A stretch of 64,000 nucleotides of DNA from the NCBI RefSeq assembly GCF_012641475.1, contig NZ_JABAIL010000003.1, positions 248,001 through 312,000 on the forward strand. The letters are read 5' to 3'. A program made the position numbers and the translations under genes. Below are positions 52,230 through 61,040 of this stretch, piece by piece (position 1 is the first letter of the stretch; each line of letters opens with the position of its first letter). Source of the stretch: Flammeovirga agarivorans. GTDB lineage: Bacteria; Bacteroidota; Bacteroidia; Cytophagales; Flammeovirgaceae. The notes under the pieces were generated by a model. That model was not told the DNA's origin and did no database searches. It was given only the letters and a program-made list of their open reading frames with translations.

Positions 52230-53144
52230 ATGTCGAAGAAATTAAATTTACTCTTCATATTACTTGCTCTTACTACATCTTTATGGGCCCAGTCGAGTGT
52301 AACTACAGCCGATTCAGTTAATTTTCAGGCTCAGAGTACCAAAAAATGGTATCAATCAAAATCAGATGTTTATTATGCTCCACCAATCTCTTCTGCGGCA
52401 ATTGCAGCAGCAGGGTTGATCGCTAATGTATACGGAATCAAACGATTAAATGATAGACCTTCCATCTCAGAAGAAACGATTACAGCCTTGAATATCAATG
52501 ATGTAAACCCTTTTGATAGAGGTGTATTTGACCACCCTGTAGAAGAAAGGGAAGACTCTCACAATTTTACTGATTGGGGATTATATATCTCCGTTGTATT
52601 GCCTTTTACCCTTTTTATTGATGATGCTATTCGCGAAGATTGGCTTGAGGTAGCATTGATGTATGCTGAAACGCAGTTTATCACTGTAAACCTTTATAAC
52701 TATTTAGGACCTGGGTTAGTAACAAGGTATAGGCCGATTACATATATGCATGGACATCCTGATGTGCCAATGTCGGAACTTACGGATAACAACAATGCCA
52801 GGTCATTCTTTAGTGGACATACGGCCAATACATCAACAGGTGCTTTCTTCTTTGCGAAAGTGTTAACAGATTATCATCCAGAGTGGTCTACTGCTGCAAA
52901 AATTGGTTTATTTGCGGGAGCATCTATTCCGCCAATATTGGTAGGTTACTATAGGACAAGAGCCTATAAACACTTCTATTCAGATGTTATTGTTGGAGGA
53001 GCAGTTGGTGCTCTTACGGGTGTTTTTATTCCACAGATTCATAAGTGGATGAGAAAGAAAAGAAATAAGAATGGTAAAGACACTTCGTTTATGCCGATCA
53101 TGCAACCAAATATGATGGGAATGTATGTGAAGGCTACTTTCTAG
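52230..53144 (+). CDS. PAP2-family phosphatase, secreted or membrane
   Basis: The ATG at 52230 is chosen because it gives a normal signal peptide (MSKKLNLLFILLALTTSLWA); an ATG 12 bp upstream is possible. PAP2 motifs are present: YRPITY, RSFFSGHTANTS (SGH) and RTRAYKHFYSDVIVGG (R...H...D). Hydrophobic helices surround them. It probably dephosphorylates a lipid phosphate such as undecaprenyl pyrophosphate at the envelope. The conserved Lys of the first motif is not obvious. A terminator follows. Confidence 0.85.
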   Translation: MSKKLNLLFILLALTTSLWAQSSVTTADSVNFQAQSTKKWYQSKSDVYYAPPISSAAIAAAGLIANVYGIKRLNDRPSISEETITALNINDVNPFDRGVFDHPVEEREDSHNFTDWGLYISVVLPFTLFIDDAIREDWLEVALMYAETQFITVNLYNYLGPGLVTRYRPITYMHGHPDVPMSELTDNNNARSFFSGHTANTSTGAFFFAKVLTDYHPEWSTAAKIGLFAGASIPPILVGYYRTRAYKHFYSDVIVGGAVGALTGVFIPQIHKWMRKKRNKNGKDTSFMPIMQPNMMGMYVKATF

Positions 53145-53167
53145 AGTTTTAGATTAAAATTTTTACC

Positions 53168-53210
53168 AAAAGACTTCCTGTTCACTTTAGATAGCATGAA
53201 GTCTTTTTTT
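53168..53210. terminator. Terminator overlapping the end of the convergent DUF2809 gene
   Basis: AAAAGACTTC/GAAGTCTTTT stem with a 20-nt loop and T7. The DUF2809 stop codon (53187-53189) and last codons lie inside this hairpin, so one structure serves the PAP2 gene while coding the end of its neighbour. Confidence 0.8.
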
Positions 53211-53588
53211 ATAAAAGATGAATTCACCTAGAAAGCCTGTGATACATCCAAACGTATAAGCAACTAAATCACTCCATAAAAATCCATGACCTAAGACTAA
53301 GCTTCCTAATGTTGTATTCCTTATTTCTACAATCCAAGGAGCTTGGTACAATTGTAATGTTTCTATAAAAAAACAGCTTAGTGTGCTAACAATAAGTACA
53401 AAAAAAGTGGTTTGTGATTTGAATAACCATGCTGTAATAAAGTAAAACATGAATGCATAAAGGTAATCGCCAAGATATGGATATATTATTGCAGGGATAT
53501 AGGAAGTTCTAGAAAGTAAACCAAAAGAAATAATTAAGAAAATAATGAATGTATAAACAATTCGATTCCGTTGAGGTTTTAAGTTCAT
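53187..53588 (-). CDS. DUF2809 membrane protein
   Basis: A 133-residue protein with about four transmembrane helices. It matches the DUF2809 pattern: GLLSRTSYIPAIIYPYLGDYLYAFMFYF, FIETLQLYQAPW, then GHGFLWSDLVAYTFGCITGF. Function unknown. Monocistronic. Confidence 0.85.
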   Translation of the reverse strand: MNLKPQRNRIVYTFIIFLIISFGLLSRTSYIPAIIYPYLGDYLYAFMFYFITAWLFKSQTTFFVLIVSTLSCFFIETLQLYQAPWIVEIRNTTLGSLVLGHGFLWSDLVAYTFGCITGFLGEFIFYKKRLHAI

Positions 53589-53780
53589 TTTATTCGTCCA
53601 AATATTGATTGTTACTTGTAATACAAAGATAAAGTTAAGGTAAATAAAACGTATCGTTAGGGAAAAATTCTAAATTCAAGTTTAATCTTCTGAAAAGTAT
53701 TCCTAATTGATAATGATGTATTTTTTCTTTCTTATTTTTAAATTCAAGGATAATCTATTTTTTTAAACTTTAAAAGACAC

Positions 53781-54878
53781 ATGCAAGAAGAACAAATATT
53801 ATATGCCATTGCTGGAGTTTTTATTTTTATTTTCGTCATTGTAATCCCTGTTTTATATGCTAAAAGAGGGAAAGTTATACGAAAACAAAAACAGAGGTTA
53901 AGTAAAATAGATAACTCAACTGATACAATTGAGTCGTTAAAGCATCAAATTTTAGAGAAAAATAAAGAGCAGGAAAAGCAAAATGAGTTACATAAAGAAG
54001 AAGTAAATCGACTTAAAAATCAGCTCTTTACTTTAGAAAATGATAAGTCTGCATTTGCTAAAAAGTTGGTACATGATCATGTTCTTTTCGAGTCAAATAC
54101 CATTACTGCCTCAAACTATGTGGAAACAAAACACAAGCTTGAAGAAGTATTTGATTTCTGCGAGGTGCATCACTTCGATATGAAATCGGATAAAGAAGAA
54201 GCCATCCGTATGTTGAAGCATAAATTTGAAGAAAAAGTACGTAAAGATTTAGAATCACAAAAACAGTCAGATCACAAAGCTGTGATGCAAGAGGAAAGTG
54301 ATTTTAAAGCAAAAGTACAAGATGAGCTAAACAGATTAAATCAAGAGCTGAATAAACAAAAGGAAGAGCAGCAGCAAGCGATTCAGGGAGCTGATGAGAA
54401 AAAAGTAGAGCTATTACAACAAAGAATTCAGATTACTGAAAAAGCAATAGAAAGAGCCACACAGCAAGTAAAGGATTCTACTTCTGGGTTCGTTTTTGTC
54501 GTATCCAACTTTGGTTCGATGGGCGAGGGCATTTATAAAATCGGTTATACACAATCGGAAGAACCACTACAGGAGATTGAAGCGTTAAGTACAAACTCTA
54601 CTATTCCTTTTCCTTTTGATGTACATGCCGTTGTTCCTACAAAAAATGTATTTGCATTAATGGAACACTTAAGGTTCAGCTTAAATAAGACGAGAGTTAA
54701 CAGAGTCAATTTTAAAAAGGATTTTTATAATGTTGAGCTAGGCTTGATCATCGATACGATAAAAGAGAAAGAAGAAAATGTCACTTTCCAGAAAGAGCCA
54801 GAAGCATTAGAGTATTTCCAAAGTATGGAAGTTACTGCGGATGAACTACAATATCTATCAGAGACAAATAATAAATAG
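53781..54878 (+). CDS. Membrane-tethered coiled-coil protein with a GIY-YIG (T5orf172/MUG113) domain
   Basis: A 365-residue protein. It has one N-terminal helix (8-26), a DUF4041-like and coiled-coil region (about 45-230), then a T5orf172-type domain beginning GFVFVVSNFGSMGEGIYKIGYTQ (236-258). The metal-site Glu295 (FALMEHLRF) is kept. The Arg expected after the first strands is replaced (EEPLQEIEAL), so nuclease activity is doubtful. Related DUF4041/GIY-YIG proteins occur in phages and defence islands, but no such neighbours are seen here. Confidence 0.75.
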   Translation: MQEEQILYAIAGVFIFIFVIVIPVLYAKRGKVIRKQKQRLSKIDNSTDTIESLKHQILEKNKEQEKQNELHKEEVNRLKNQLFTLENDKSAFAKKLVHDHVLFESNTITASNYVETKHKLEEVFDFCEVHHFDMKSDKEEAIRMLKHKFEEKVRKDLESQKQSDHKAVMQEESDFKAKVQDELNRLNQELNKQKEEQQQAIQGADEKKVELLQQRIQITEKAIERATQQVKDSTSGFVFVVSNFGSMGEGIYKIGYTQSEEPLQEIEALSTNSTIPFPFDVHAVVPTKNVFALMEHLRFSLNKTRVNRVNFKKDFYNVELGLIIDTIKEKEENVTFQKEPEALEYFQSMEVTADELQYLSETNNK

Positions 54879-54891
54879 TAAATCTATTAGA

Positions 54892-54925
54892 GAAGCTTCT
54901 AGTTATCCACTGGAAGCTTTTTTAT
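54892..54925 (+). terminator. Rho-independent terminator
   Basis: An AGCTTC/GAAGCT stem with inner pairing, then T6, lies between the coiled-coil gene and the DUF1801 gene. Confidence 0.75.
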
Positions 54926-54943
54926 TATAGTTATAGATTAAAT

Positions 54944-55291
54944 ATGAGAAGCACAGATACTTTTTACTTAAAGCAAGAAGAACCAAATAAGAGTTGCTTC
55001 TTGGCATTAAGAGCAATTATTCTCAAGTCGGAAGAAACTATTGAAGAAACTGTAAAATATGGTATGCCTTGCTTTTGTATTAAAGGGAAGCCTGTTTTTT
55101 ATTTATGGTTTGATAAGAAAACGACTGCACCTTATATCTTATTTGTAGATGGTTTATTATTGGACCATCCGCTTCTTGAAAGTGGATCAAGGAAAAAAAT
55201 GAAAGTACTAACTATCGATCCAACTAAAGACTTACCACTTCATACGATCAATGAATTATTGAATATGGCTATTCTTTTGAAGTTAAAGTAG
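54944..55291 (+). CDS. DUF1801 family protein
   Basis: A 115-residue protein of the YdhG/frataxin-like-fold DUF1801 family. The core LRAIILKSEETIEETVKYGMPCFCIKGKPVFYLWFDKKT is typical, including the conserved ET-x-K-x-G-x-P segment. No catalytic activity is established for the family. Monocistronic. Confidence 0.82.
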   Translation: MRSTDTFYLKQEEPNKSCFLALRAIILKSEETIEETVKYGMPCFCIKGKPVFYLWFDKKTTAPYILFVDGLLLDHPLLESGSRKKMKVLTIDPTKDLPLHTINELLNMAILLKLK

Positions 55292-55451
55292 AGATAATTT
55301 CTTCCAATTGAATACTCAATTTTTCCCATAAAGTGACCATTTTTCCCGACCGTTTTAACGAGATTTAAATACGACCACTTAACAGATTTTAAGGCGTTAG
55401 ATAAGATATAACAAATTAATCATCACTCTAGTTATCTAACTGAACATCATC

Positions 55452-56120
55452 ATGAAAAATCTTATCTTATCATCTGTTATTACGTTATCAATGTTAACTT
55501 TAGTATCATGTAATCACGATAACGACCCTGTTCCTCAAAAACCATTTATATCCCATCAGCAAGTAGAAAAACCAAGTACAAAACAAACTGAAGCTAGTGT
55601 TAAAGATAGTGTAGTTACAAAAGCTACCACACATCAAGAATATACCTTAGTAGAAGCAAAAGATGTTTCTACAACTACACCGGCTAATTTGACTGAAACA
55701 GAAGGAGTGGGAAATCCATTACACCTTGAAGAAGGGACCGGAATAGGTATGCATAGTAAATATCTACAGAAAGAAAAAAGTGGTGTAGGTGAACCCGTAT
55801 ATATGGAAGAAGGTGTAGGAGAAGGAACTTATGCTGAATACCAAGAAAAAGTAAAAGAAGGAGTGGGAGACGGTTTAATGTATGAACCACAAACACAAAG
55901 TAACCATGACTTAACAGGTTCATTAATCGAAGAAAATGGTCAACCTGTAGACTTTGTGCTCATATTTAGTGATCATGAAAATATGGATGTATATGTAGAT
56001 TATAAACCTTTTGATGGTAATCCAGATAGACAAACAGTATACAGAAGTGTAGAACACTGGGAAACTGTATCAAGAATATCTTTTATGCTTGATGGAAACC
56101 GTTATTTCTATGAAAAATAA
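55452..56120 (+). CDS. Lipoprotein with GVGxPxxxEEGxGxG repeats
   Basis: A 222-residue protein with a lipobox (SMLTLVSCNHDND). A Thr/Lys/Val-rich linker follows, then three imperfect repeats near residues 84-146 (EGVGNPLHLEEGTGIGMHSKY, SGVGEPVYMEEGVGEGTYAEY, EGVGDGLMYE). A compact C-terminal domain completes it (GQPVDFVLIFSDHENMDVYVDYKPF). No family recognised. The repeats may form a glycine-rich acidic, possibly calcium-binding, stalk (inference). Confidence 0.65.
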   Translation: MKNLILSSVITLSMLTLVSCNHDNDPVPQKPFISHQQVEKPSTKQTEASVKDSVVTKATTHQEYTLVEAKDVSTTTPANLTETEGVGNPLHLEEGTGIGMHSKYLQKEKSGVGEPVYMEEGVGEGTYAEYQEKVKEGVGDGLMYEPQTQSNHDLTGSLIEENGQPVDFVLIFSDHENMDVYVDYKPFDGNPDRQTVYRSVEHWETVSRISFMLDGNRYFYEK

Positions 56121-56142
56121 TGAACAGTTGATATAGATAAAT

Positions 56143-56176
56143 AAGGGCTAATCTTCATAAGGTTAGTCCTTTTCTT
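56143..56176 (+). terminator. Rho-independent terminator
   Basis: AAGGGCTAA/TTAGTCCTT stem with an 11-nt loop and a short T-run. A second hairpin for the opposite strand (about 56187-56221) follows, before the acyltransferase stop. Confidence 0.75.
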
Positions 56177-56252
56177 GTGAAATAAACAACCCCCAACTTA
56201 CAATAATAAGCTGAGGGTTTGACGAATAATAGACTATATACAATCTTTTATA

Positions 56253-57365
56253 TTAACCTACAATGTATTTACTCTTTGGTAGATATGATAATATCTTTAC
56301 TAATAGGTAACTTGCTGACCATGTGAAGAATGTCACTAACAGGATAGATAATGGTGTTGATAATGCCATTGGTTGAACGATATACGTCCAAGACAATCCT
56401 ACAAAGAACAGGTGGGAAAGGTAAACACCATAACTTAATCTTGATAGTTCTTTAATGATACCGTATACCTTTTCGTTGGTAACGGTAATAGTTCTGATCA
56501 TAAGGAATAGCCCAATAGTCATTAAAATAACATTTGGCGTACAGAATCTCCAAGCCATTTCTACATAGTATATCTCTTTGGTTTGAGATAAAAAGTGTCC
56601 AAAAAGAAAAGCTGTTATGGCATAGCCTACTCCGAAGATCACCAAGCCTAAAATTCTACTTTGTTTGTTATTAAGGTGAACAAACTTTCTGAAATAGAAA
56701 GCTAGAACAATAAAGCCTAGATGTCCTGAGAAATACCATAAAGAATGAAACTCATTCCAAAAAACTTCTCCAAATACTCCATCAGGAAAAGCCAATTTTA
56801 AATAGTGGTGGAAACTAGAAAGAAACCACAATACCAAGTAAAATTCTACGAATCGTTTTGATGCTACCTTTAACCATGGAGAAATAATTGGTAGAAATAA
56901 ATAGATCCCAACAAGCATGTAGATAAACCATAAATGCCCCGATTCTAAGTTAAAGTTGTGAAGCAGAGTGGTTATCTTATGTTGCATAACAGCAAACGTA
57001 TCTTGACCAAAAATATAGGGAACTACGGCATATAATACCGACCAAATAATGAAGGGAATAAGAATTCTTGCAAAACGTTTTTTATAGAATTCTTTTGGCG
57101 ACGACTTAATTGGGACAAGCAAATAGCCTGATGCCATCACAAATAAAGGTACACACGCTCGTAATGGACTGCTCATAATATTCACCCAGAACTCATCGCC
57201 TGCTTTTATGGATACATGGTCTACGGCGAGGTAAAAGATCTCAATCGCATGGACCATTAGTACCATAGTAATGGAGATTACTCTTAGGTAATCGAGAAAG
57301 ACAATACGTGGTGTAGGTTTTTTGATATCAAATGTTGGTTGTGTTTCAGTAATGTTCATTTTCAT
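56253..57365 (-). CDS. Acyltransferase_3 (OafA/YiaH-like) membrane acyltransferase
   Basis: A 370-residue protein with about ten transmembrane helices. The family opening RIVFLDYLRVISITMVLMVHAIEIFY (with the catalytic-type His) and the later SSPKEFYKKRFARILIPFIIWSVLY and GHLWFIYMLVGIYLFLPII motifs are clear. It transfers acyl groups to surface sugars or other acceptors; the acceptor is unknown. Its upstream region carries an 86-bp repeat shared with the sulfatase gene. Confidence 0.88.
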   Translation of the reverse strand: MKMNITETQPTFDIKKPTPRIVFLDYLRVISITMVLMVHAIEIFYLAVDHVSIKAGDEFWVNIMSSPLRACVPLFVMASGYLLVPIKSSPKEFYKKRFARILIPFIIWSVLYAVVPYIFGQDTFAVMQHKITTLLHNFNLESGHLWFIYMLVGIYLFLPIISPWLKVASKRFVEFYLVLWFLSSFHHYLKLAFPDGVFGEVFWNEFHSLWYFSGHLGFIVLAFYFRKFVHLNNKQSRILGLVIFGVGYAITAFLFGHFLSQTKEIYYVEMAWRFCTPNVILMTIGLFLMIRTITVTNEKVYGIIKELSRLSYGVYLSHLFFVGLSWTYIVQPMALSTPLSILLVTFFTWSASYLLVKILSYLPKSKYIVG

Positions 57366-57381
57366 TCTTCTAAATAATATA

Positions 57382-57467
57382 AATCAGTATTATTTGATGT
57401 AACGGGTACAATGTTACAAGTAACGATTTTATGGACTGAAATGGAAGAAAATAGTACCAGAACTGAG
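57382..57467 (-). repeat. Upstream repeat, copy 1 (acyltransferase gene)
   Basis: An element of about 86 bp beginning AATCAGTATT (plus strand), with GTACAATGTTA in the middle and the block TTTTATGGACTGAAATGGAAGAAA before (C)GAACTGAG. The second copy is at 59228-59314. Both lie upstream of leftward genes, so they may be shared promoter or leader regions. Confidence 0.7.
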
Positions 57468-57564
57468 GTTTATCGGACCCAAATGAAAGATTACAATTGA
57501 AGTCATTTCTACAATTCAAGCATAAGGAGTAATAATCATCACTCCTTATACTTTGAGGTGAAGG

Positions 57565-58989
57565 TTATTTACTTGGTAGGTAAGGATCCAGAGTTCCTGG
57601 TTTAATTGGGGGTTCTTCTTTTAATGTATTTAGATGATTGACCAATACTTCACCTGCAGGCCAACGGATCCATGTATTATGATACCATTGAGCGTTGAGT
57701 GGGTTCTCTTCTTTTGGGTCTATATGTAGATCATACATTAAAGGTACACCATATGTTCTAGTAGGGTCAGCAAAGGCTTTATCGATTTCCTTACTCATCA
57801 TCTTATAATTTCTCCATTTTACTCCATAAAGCTCATCTCCAACATATACAATTACTGACTCTCGGTTTGATGAATCCTGCTTTCCTAAGAAAAAATCAGT
57901 TTGATCTATGCCATCTATTATTCGATCAGAAGGCAACTGTTGTTGGATGATATTGGAAAATGTTGGTAGAAGGTCCATTTCATGAACAATTTCATTATTT
58001 GCACTACCTTTTTTTATCTTATTTGGCCATCTTATTATAAATGGTACTCTTAGTGACCCTTCTTTGCCAGTGAAGTATGAACCACTCCAAGGTCCTGCAA
58101 AACTGGAATGTGGTGTGGTAGGATCTGGACCGTTATCTGATGTGAAAATGAAGATAGTATTTTCAGCTATTCCCAAATCATCTGCTTTTTGCATTAACTC
58201 GCCAACATAATAGTCTGTTTGTATCAATACATCAGCGAAATCACCATTTCCAGATTTACCTTTGAACTTTTCTGAAGGGATTACGGGCATATGTGTTTGA
58301 GTGTATGGAATGAATAAAAAGAAAGGTTGCTGATCTTTAGATTTTCTTTCCATAAACTCCTTTGCTTTTAGAGTAACCTCTCCATCTATTTCTCGCCTAG
58401 CCTCTGTATTATAGACTTTAATCTTTTTGGGAGATTGTCCTTTTATGCCTTCCATTACATATTCAGGAACAGCAAATGGGTGGACGTTTTCCCGAAAACG
58501 ACTGTCATCAGCCCACGCACATTCATCACTTGAGTTTGGAATGCCATACCATTCATCAAAGCCTTGGTCGGTAGGAAACCGTCCTTCGGTATGCCCAAGG
58601 TGCCATTTACCAAAAATTCCTGTAGAATACCCAGCATCTCCAAACATTTCTGCCATTGTATATTCCCATTGTGTTAATCCATATACAGGAGATTCTATAG
58701 GAACGCTAGAATTACCAGTTCTAATGGCATATCTACCTGTTAAAATAGCCGCTCTACTTGGGGTACATTGAGCTTCTACATTAAAATTAAGTAGTTTCAT
58801 TCCTTGTTCAGCAAGCCGGTCAATATTTGGACTCGGCGCACCTCTTAGAATTCCACCTCCGTAACAACCGGGTTCTCCCCATCCGTAGTTGTCCATAAAA
58901 ATTAAAATAACATTGGGTTTTTCTTGTGCTATGTTTTGATGAGTGATCATTACCATCATCAAAACATAAAAATAGTGTAGTGATTTCAT
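57565..58989 (-). CDS. Secreted S1-family sulfatase (arylsulfatase)
   Basis: The ATG at 58989 gives a signal peptide (MKSLHYFYVLMMVMITHQNIA); a TTG start 30 bp upstream was rejected. The sulfatase core shows ILIFMDNYGWGEPGCYGG (metal Asp), the formylglycine motif CTPSRAAILTGRYAIRTG with Cys as the modified residue, FGKWHLGH, and a late TSDNGPDP metal site. A CxPSR motif needs an anaerobic sulfatase-maturating enzyme encoded elsewhere. It probably desulfates algal or animal polysaccharides. Confidence 0.9.
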   Translation of the reverse strand: MKSLHYFYVLMMVMITHQNIAQEKPNVILIFMDNYGWGEPGCYGGGILRGAPSPNIDRLAEQGMKLLNFNVEAQCTPSRAAILTGRYAIRTGNSSVPIESPVYGLTQWEYTMAEMFGDAGYSTGIFGKWHLGHTEGRFPTDQGFDEWYGIPNSSDECAWADDSRFRENVHPFAVPEYVMEGIKGQSPKKIKVYNTEARREIDGEVTLKAKEFMERKSKDQQPFFLFIPYTQTHMPVIPSEKFKGKSGNGDFADVLIQTDYYVGELMQKADDLGIAENTIFIFTSDNGPDPTTPHSSFAGPWSGSYFTGKEGSLRVPFIIRWPNKIKKGSANNEIVHEMDLLPTFSNIIQQQLPSDRIIDGIDQTDFFLGKQDSSNRESVIVYVGDELYGVKWRNYKMMSKEIDKAFADPTRTYGVPLMYDLHIDPKEENPLNAQWYHNTWIRWPAGEVLVNHLNTLKEEPPIKPGTLDPYLPSK

Positions 58990-59227
58990 AAAGTGATTAT
59001 TTTGTATTTTGAAATACAAATTTATTTACCATTTAAATTAAGGTGTAGAATATGAGACAACCCTAATACAAAATGGACTTTAGATAAATCGGACTTCTGT
59101 AAGTTTGAGATCATCTTTTGATCTCTGTAATAGTACTTATCAACTAGTATTTTAAATTCAATCAATTAAAAATCGGTTTAACTACTGTTAGTTTTGCTCT
59201 AGTCTTGTTCAATCATATTCTACAATA

Positions 59228-59314
59228 AATCAGTATTAACTATATGAAACGAGTACAATGTTATATGTATTTATTTTATGGACTGAAATGGAAGAAAGTA
59301 GTTCCGGAACTGAG
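59228..59314 (-). repeat. Upstream repeat, copy 2 (sulfatase gene)
   Basis: Starts AATCAGTATT and shares with copy 1 (57382-57467) the GTACAATGTTA and TTTTATGGACTGAAATGGAAGAAA blocks, with substitutions between. It lies about 240 bp before the sulfatase ATG. The gap 59020-59441 otherwise holds only the promoter of the rightward FUSC-like gene. Confidence 0.7.
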
Positions 59315-59411
59315 AAAAAGGGTTTTCAAAGGATGGGTTTTGTCATGAATATTTGAAACGAATATACCACAAGAATAGATTTTTTTACCACGATAAAAAA
59401 AGGGGGATAGG

Positions 59412-59419
59412 TACCTTTG
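59412..59419 (+). promoter_or_regulatory. -7 promoter box of the FUSC-like gene
   Basis: TACCTTTG matches TAnnTTTG and lies 22 bp before the ATG at 59442. A -33 TTG is not evident. Confidence 0.5.
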
Positions 59420-59441
59420 TAGCGTACTAAAAATTGATTAT

Positions 59442-60455
59442 ATGAAAAAAGAAAAAATCTATCTCGGTGGCTTATTTGCTCTTATTGTAACCTTATTATT
59501 ATATGTACAGAACGCCTTAAATTTACCTCATACAGAGTGGGGGTTATTGTCATTACCCTTATTATTTATCCCTTCTAAGCAACATTATATTCAGAAAAGT
59601 TTCGAGAGAATACTAGGAACATTAATAGGGATAGTCATTATACTCAGCTTGTCTCTAATTCATAGTCCATTTATCTATTTCTCTCTATTGGCATTAGTTG
59701 TCATTAGTTTAGGCCATTTATCAATAAAATATCGAAAGCATTTTTATGTGTTCTTTATGGTCAATATAACCTTAGGGATTTTTGGTCTAGGAAAGTTTGC
59801 TTTGGCAGATAGTATGGGAGCGATAAAAGAAATGCAATCAAGAGTTGTTGAAATATCATTAGCGGCAATTTTAGTCATTGTTATCGTTTATATTTTTATG
59901 AAATTGAAGAAGGGATATATTGATATAGAACAACCTCCAAGAAAAGTAGAGGAAGTATCGCACTTACAATTTTTCTTAAGAGGAGTAATTGCATTTTCTT
60001 CATTTTTAATGATTTACTATTTATTCGATAATATCATGTTACAAGGAGGGGCAACAATGCTGACGATTTTACTAGCTTCTTCATCAATTCACAAAAATCC
60101 CGTTCCAGAAATAGTTATGAATCTCAAGATTATTGTGTTGGCTTTTCTTACTGTTTTCCTTCTAAAATCTGCATTTCCGGTCAACCTATTAGAAACACCT
60201 ATAGCCTATACATTTATAGGAACCTTTTTCGGAGTGATTATGTATCAATCTTTAAATGATATAAAACGAAGTATGTTCTACCGCTTATACCTTGTGATTA
60301 CGACAGTGGTGTATGCCATTTCATCGTTAAGTACTAGTCAACCTTTATCTTTCGGGATGGTTATGGGAGTGTTTGTATTTGGTATTATTATGTTGTTTGT
60401 AGGACACCATATATCTCAATATGTACATCAGAAAATAGAAAATAAATTACAGTAG
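59442..60455 (+). CDS. FUSC-like membrane transporter
   Basis: A 337-residue protein with two halves of about five transmembrane helices each, separated by a cytoplasmic segment (KKGYIDIEQPPRKVEEVSH). The GTLIGIVIILSLS segment after FERILG resembles the FUSC/aromatic acid exporter motif. It lacks the usual large soluble domain. The substrate is unknown. Monocistronic, with a terminator at 60484-60512. Confidence 0.7.
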   Translation: MKKEKIYLGGLFALIVTLLLYVQNALNLPHTEWGLLSLPLLFIPSKQHYIQKSFERILGTLIGIVIILSLSLIHSPFIYFSLLALVVISLGHLSIKYRKHFYVFFMVNITLGIFGLGKFALADSMGAIKEMQSRVVEISLAAILVIVIVYIFMKLKKGYIDIEQPPRKVEEVSHLQFFLRGVIAFSSFLMIYYLFDNIMLQGGATMLTILLASSSIHKNPVPEIVMNLKIIVLAFLTVFLLKSAFPVNLLETPIAYTFIGTFFGVIMYQSLNDIKRSMFYRLYLVITTVVYAISSLSTSQPLSFGMVMGVFVFGIIMLFVGHHISQYVHQKIENKLQ

Positions 60456-60483
60456 AAGTTCCTTTATTTTATATAATTATTCA

Positions 60484-60512
60484 AGCTCTTTGTTTATCAA
60501 AGGGCTTTTTTA
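60484..60512 (+). terminator. Rho-independent terminator
   Basis: AGCTCTTTG/CAAAGGGCT stem (one G-T pair), 5-nt loop, T6. Confidence 0.85.
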
Positions 60513-60644
60513 TTGAGGTGGGATATTTTATAAAAATCTGATTATTAGTATGTATTAACTTATTTTGGGTAGTGTAACAATGTAGTATGATGTATTAATT
60601 ATACCAAGACTTCTTAACTAAACAACAACTTAACTTACCATAAA

Positions 60645-60980
60645 ATGATAAAGCAAATCACATTAACGATCACTATAGTATTCACTTTTTCGTTTGTAGC
60701 CAATGCCCAATATTATTACTTCCCATTGGATATATTATTTCATAGGGGAGATGATACGAAAAGCAAAGTAGACATTCAATTGGGTGATCCATTATTAACA
60801 CATTCAACCCAGGCCAACAAAACAAAAGACGAGAAGAATATTGAATATAATGATGCACATGTGGCATCAGCATCTACAAAAGGTAGATCGACGACATTAC
60901 TTAGTTTCTTCCAATTATTTACGACCTCTGATAAAACAAGAGATAGAAAGAAGAAACAAACAACATCTATTATTGATTGA
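60645..60980 (+). CDS. Small secreted protein, unknown
   Basis: A 111-residue protein with a signal peptide (MIKQITLTITIVFTFSFVANA). The mature part is polar and Ser/Thr/Lys-rich with a basic C-terminus (DKTRDRKKKQTTS). No family recognised. It is followed by a strong shared terminator. Confidence 0.55.
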   Translation: MIKQITLTITIVFTFSFVANAQYYYFPLDILFHRGDDTKSKVDIQLGDPLLTHSTQANKTKDEKNIEYNDAHVASASTKGRSTTLLSFFQLFTTSDKTRDRKKKQTTSIID

Positions 60981-61006
60981 TGAGCGGATAATTTAACTAT
61001 CAAATT

Positions 61007-61040
61007 AGGCTGAACATGTGTTGTTCAGCCTTTTTTTATT
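61007..61040. terminator. Terminator shared by convergent genes
   Basis: AGGCTGAAC/GTTCAGCCT stem with a 7-nt loop, then T7. It lies between the small secreted protein and the sigma-54 activator stop codon. Confidence 0.88.

Noticed and set aside
58427-58771. 114-residue ORF antisense to the sulfatase
   Set aside because: Shadow of the conserved sulfatase active-site region; no protein-like pattern.
60682-61003. Antisense ORFs opposite the small secreted protein at 60645
   Set aside because: The sense frame has a signal peptide and terminator; the antisense frames have neither.
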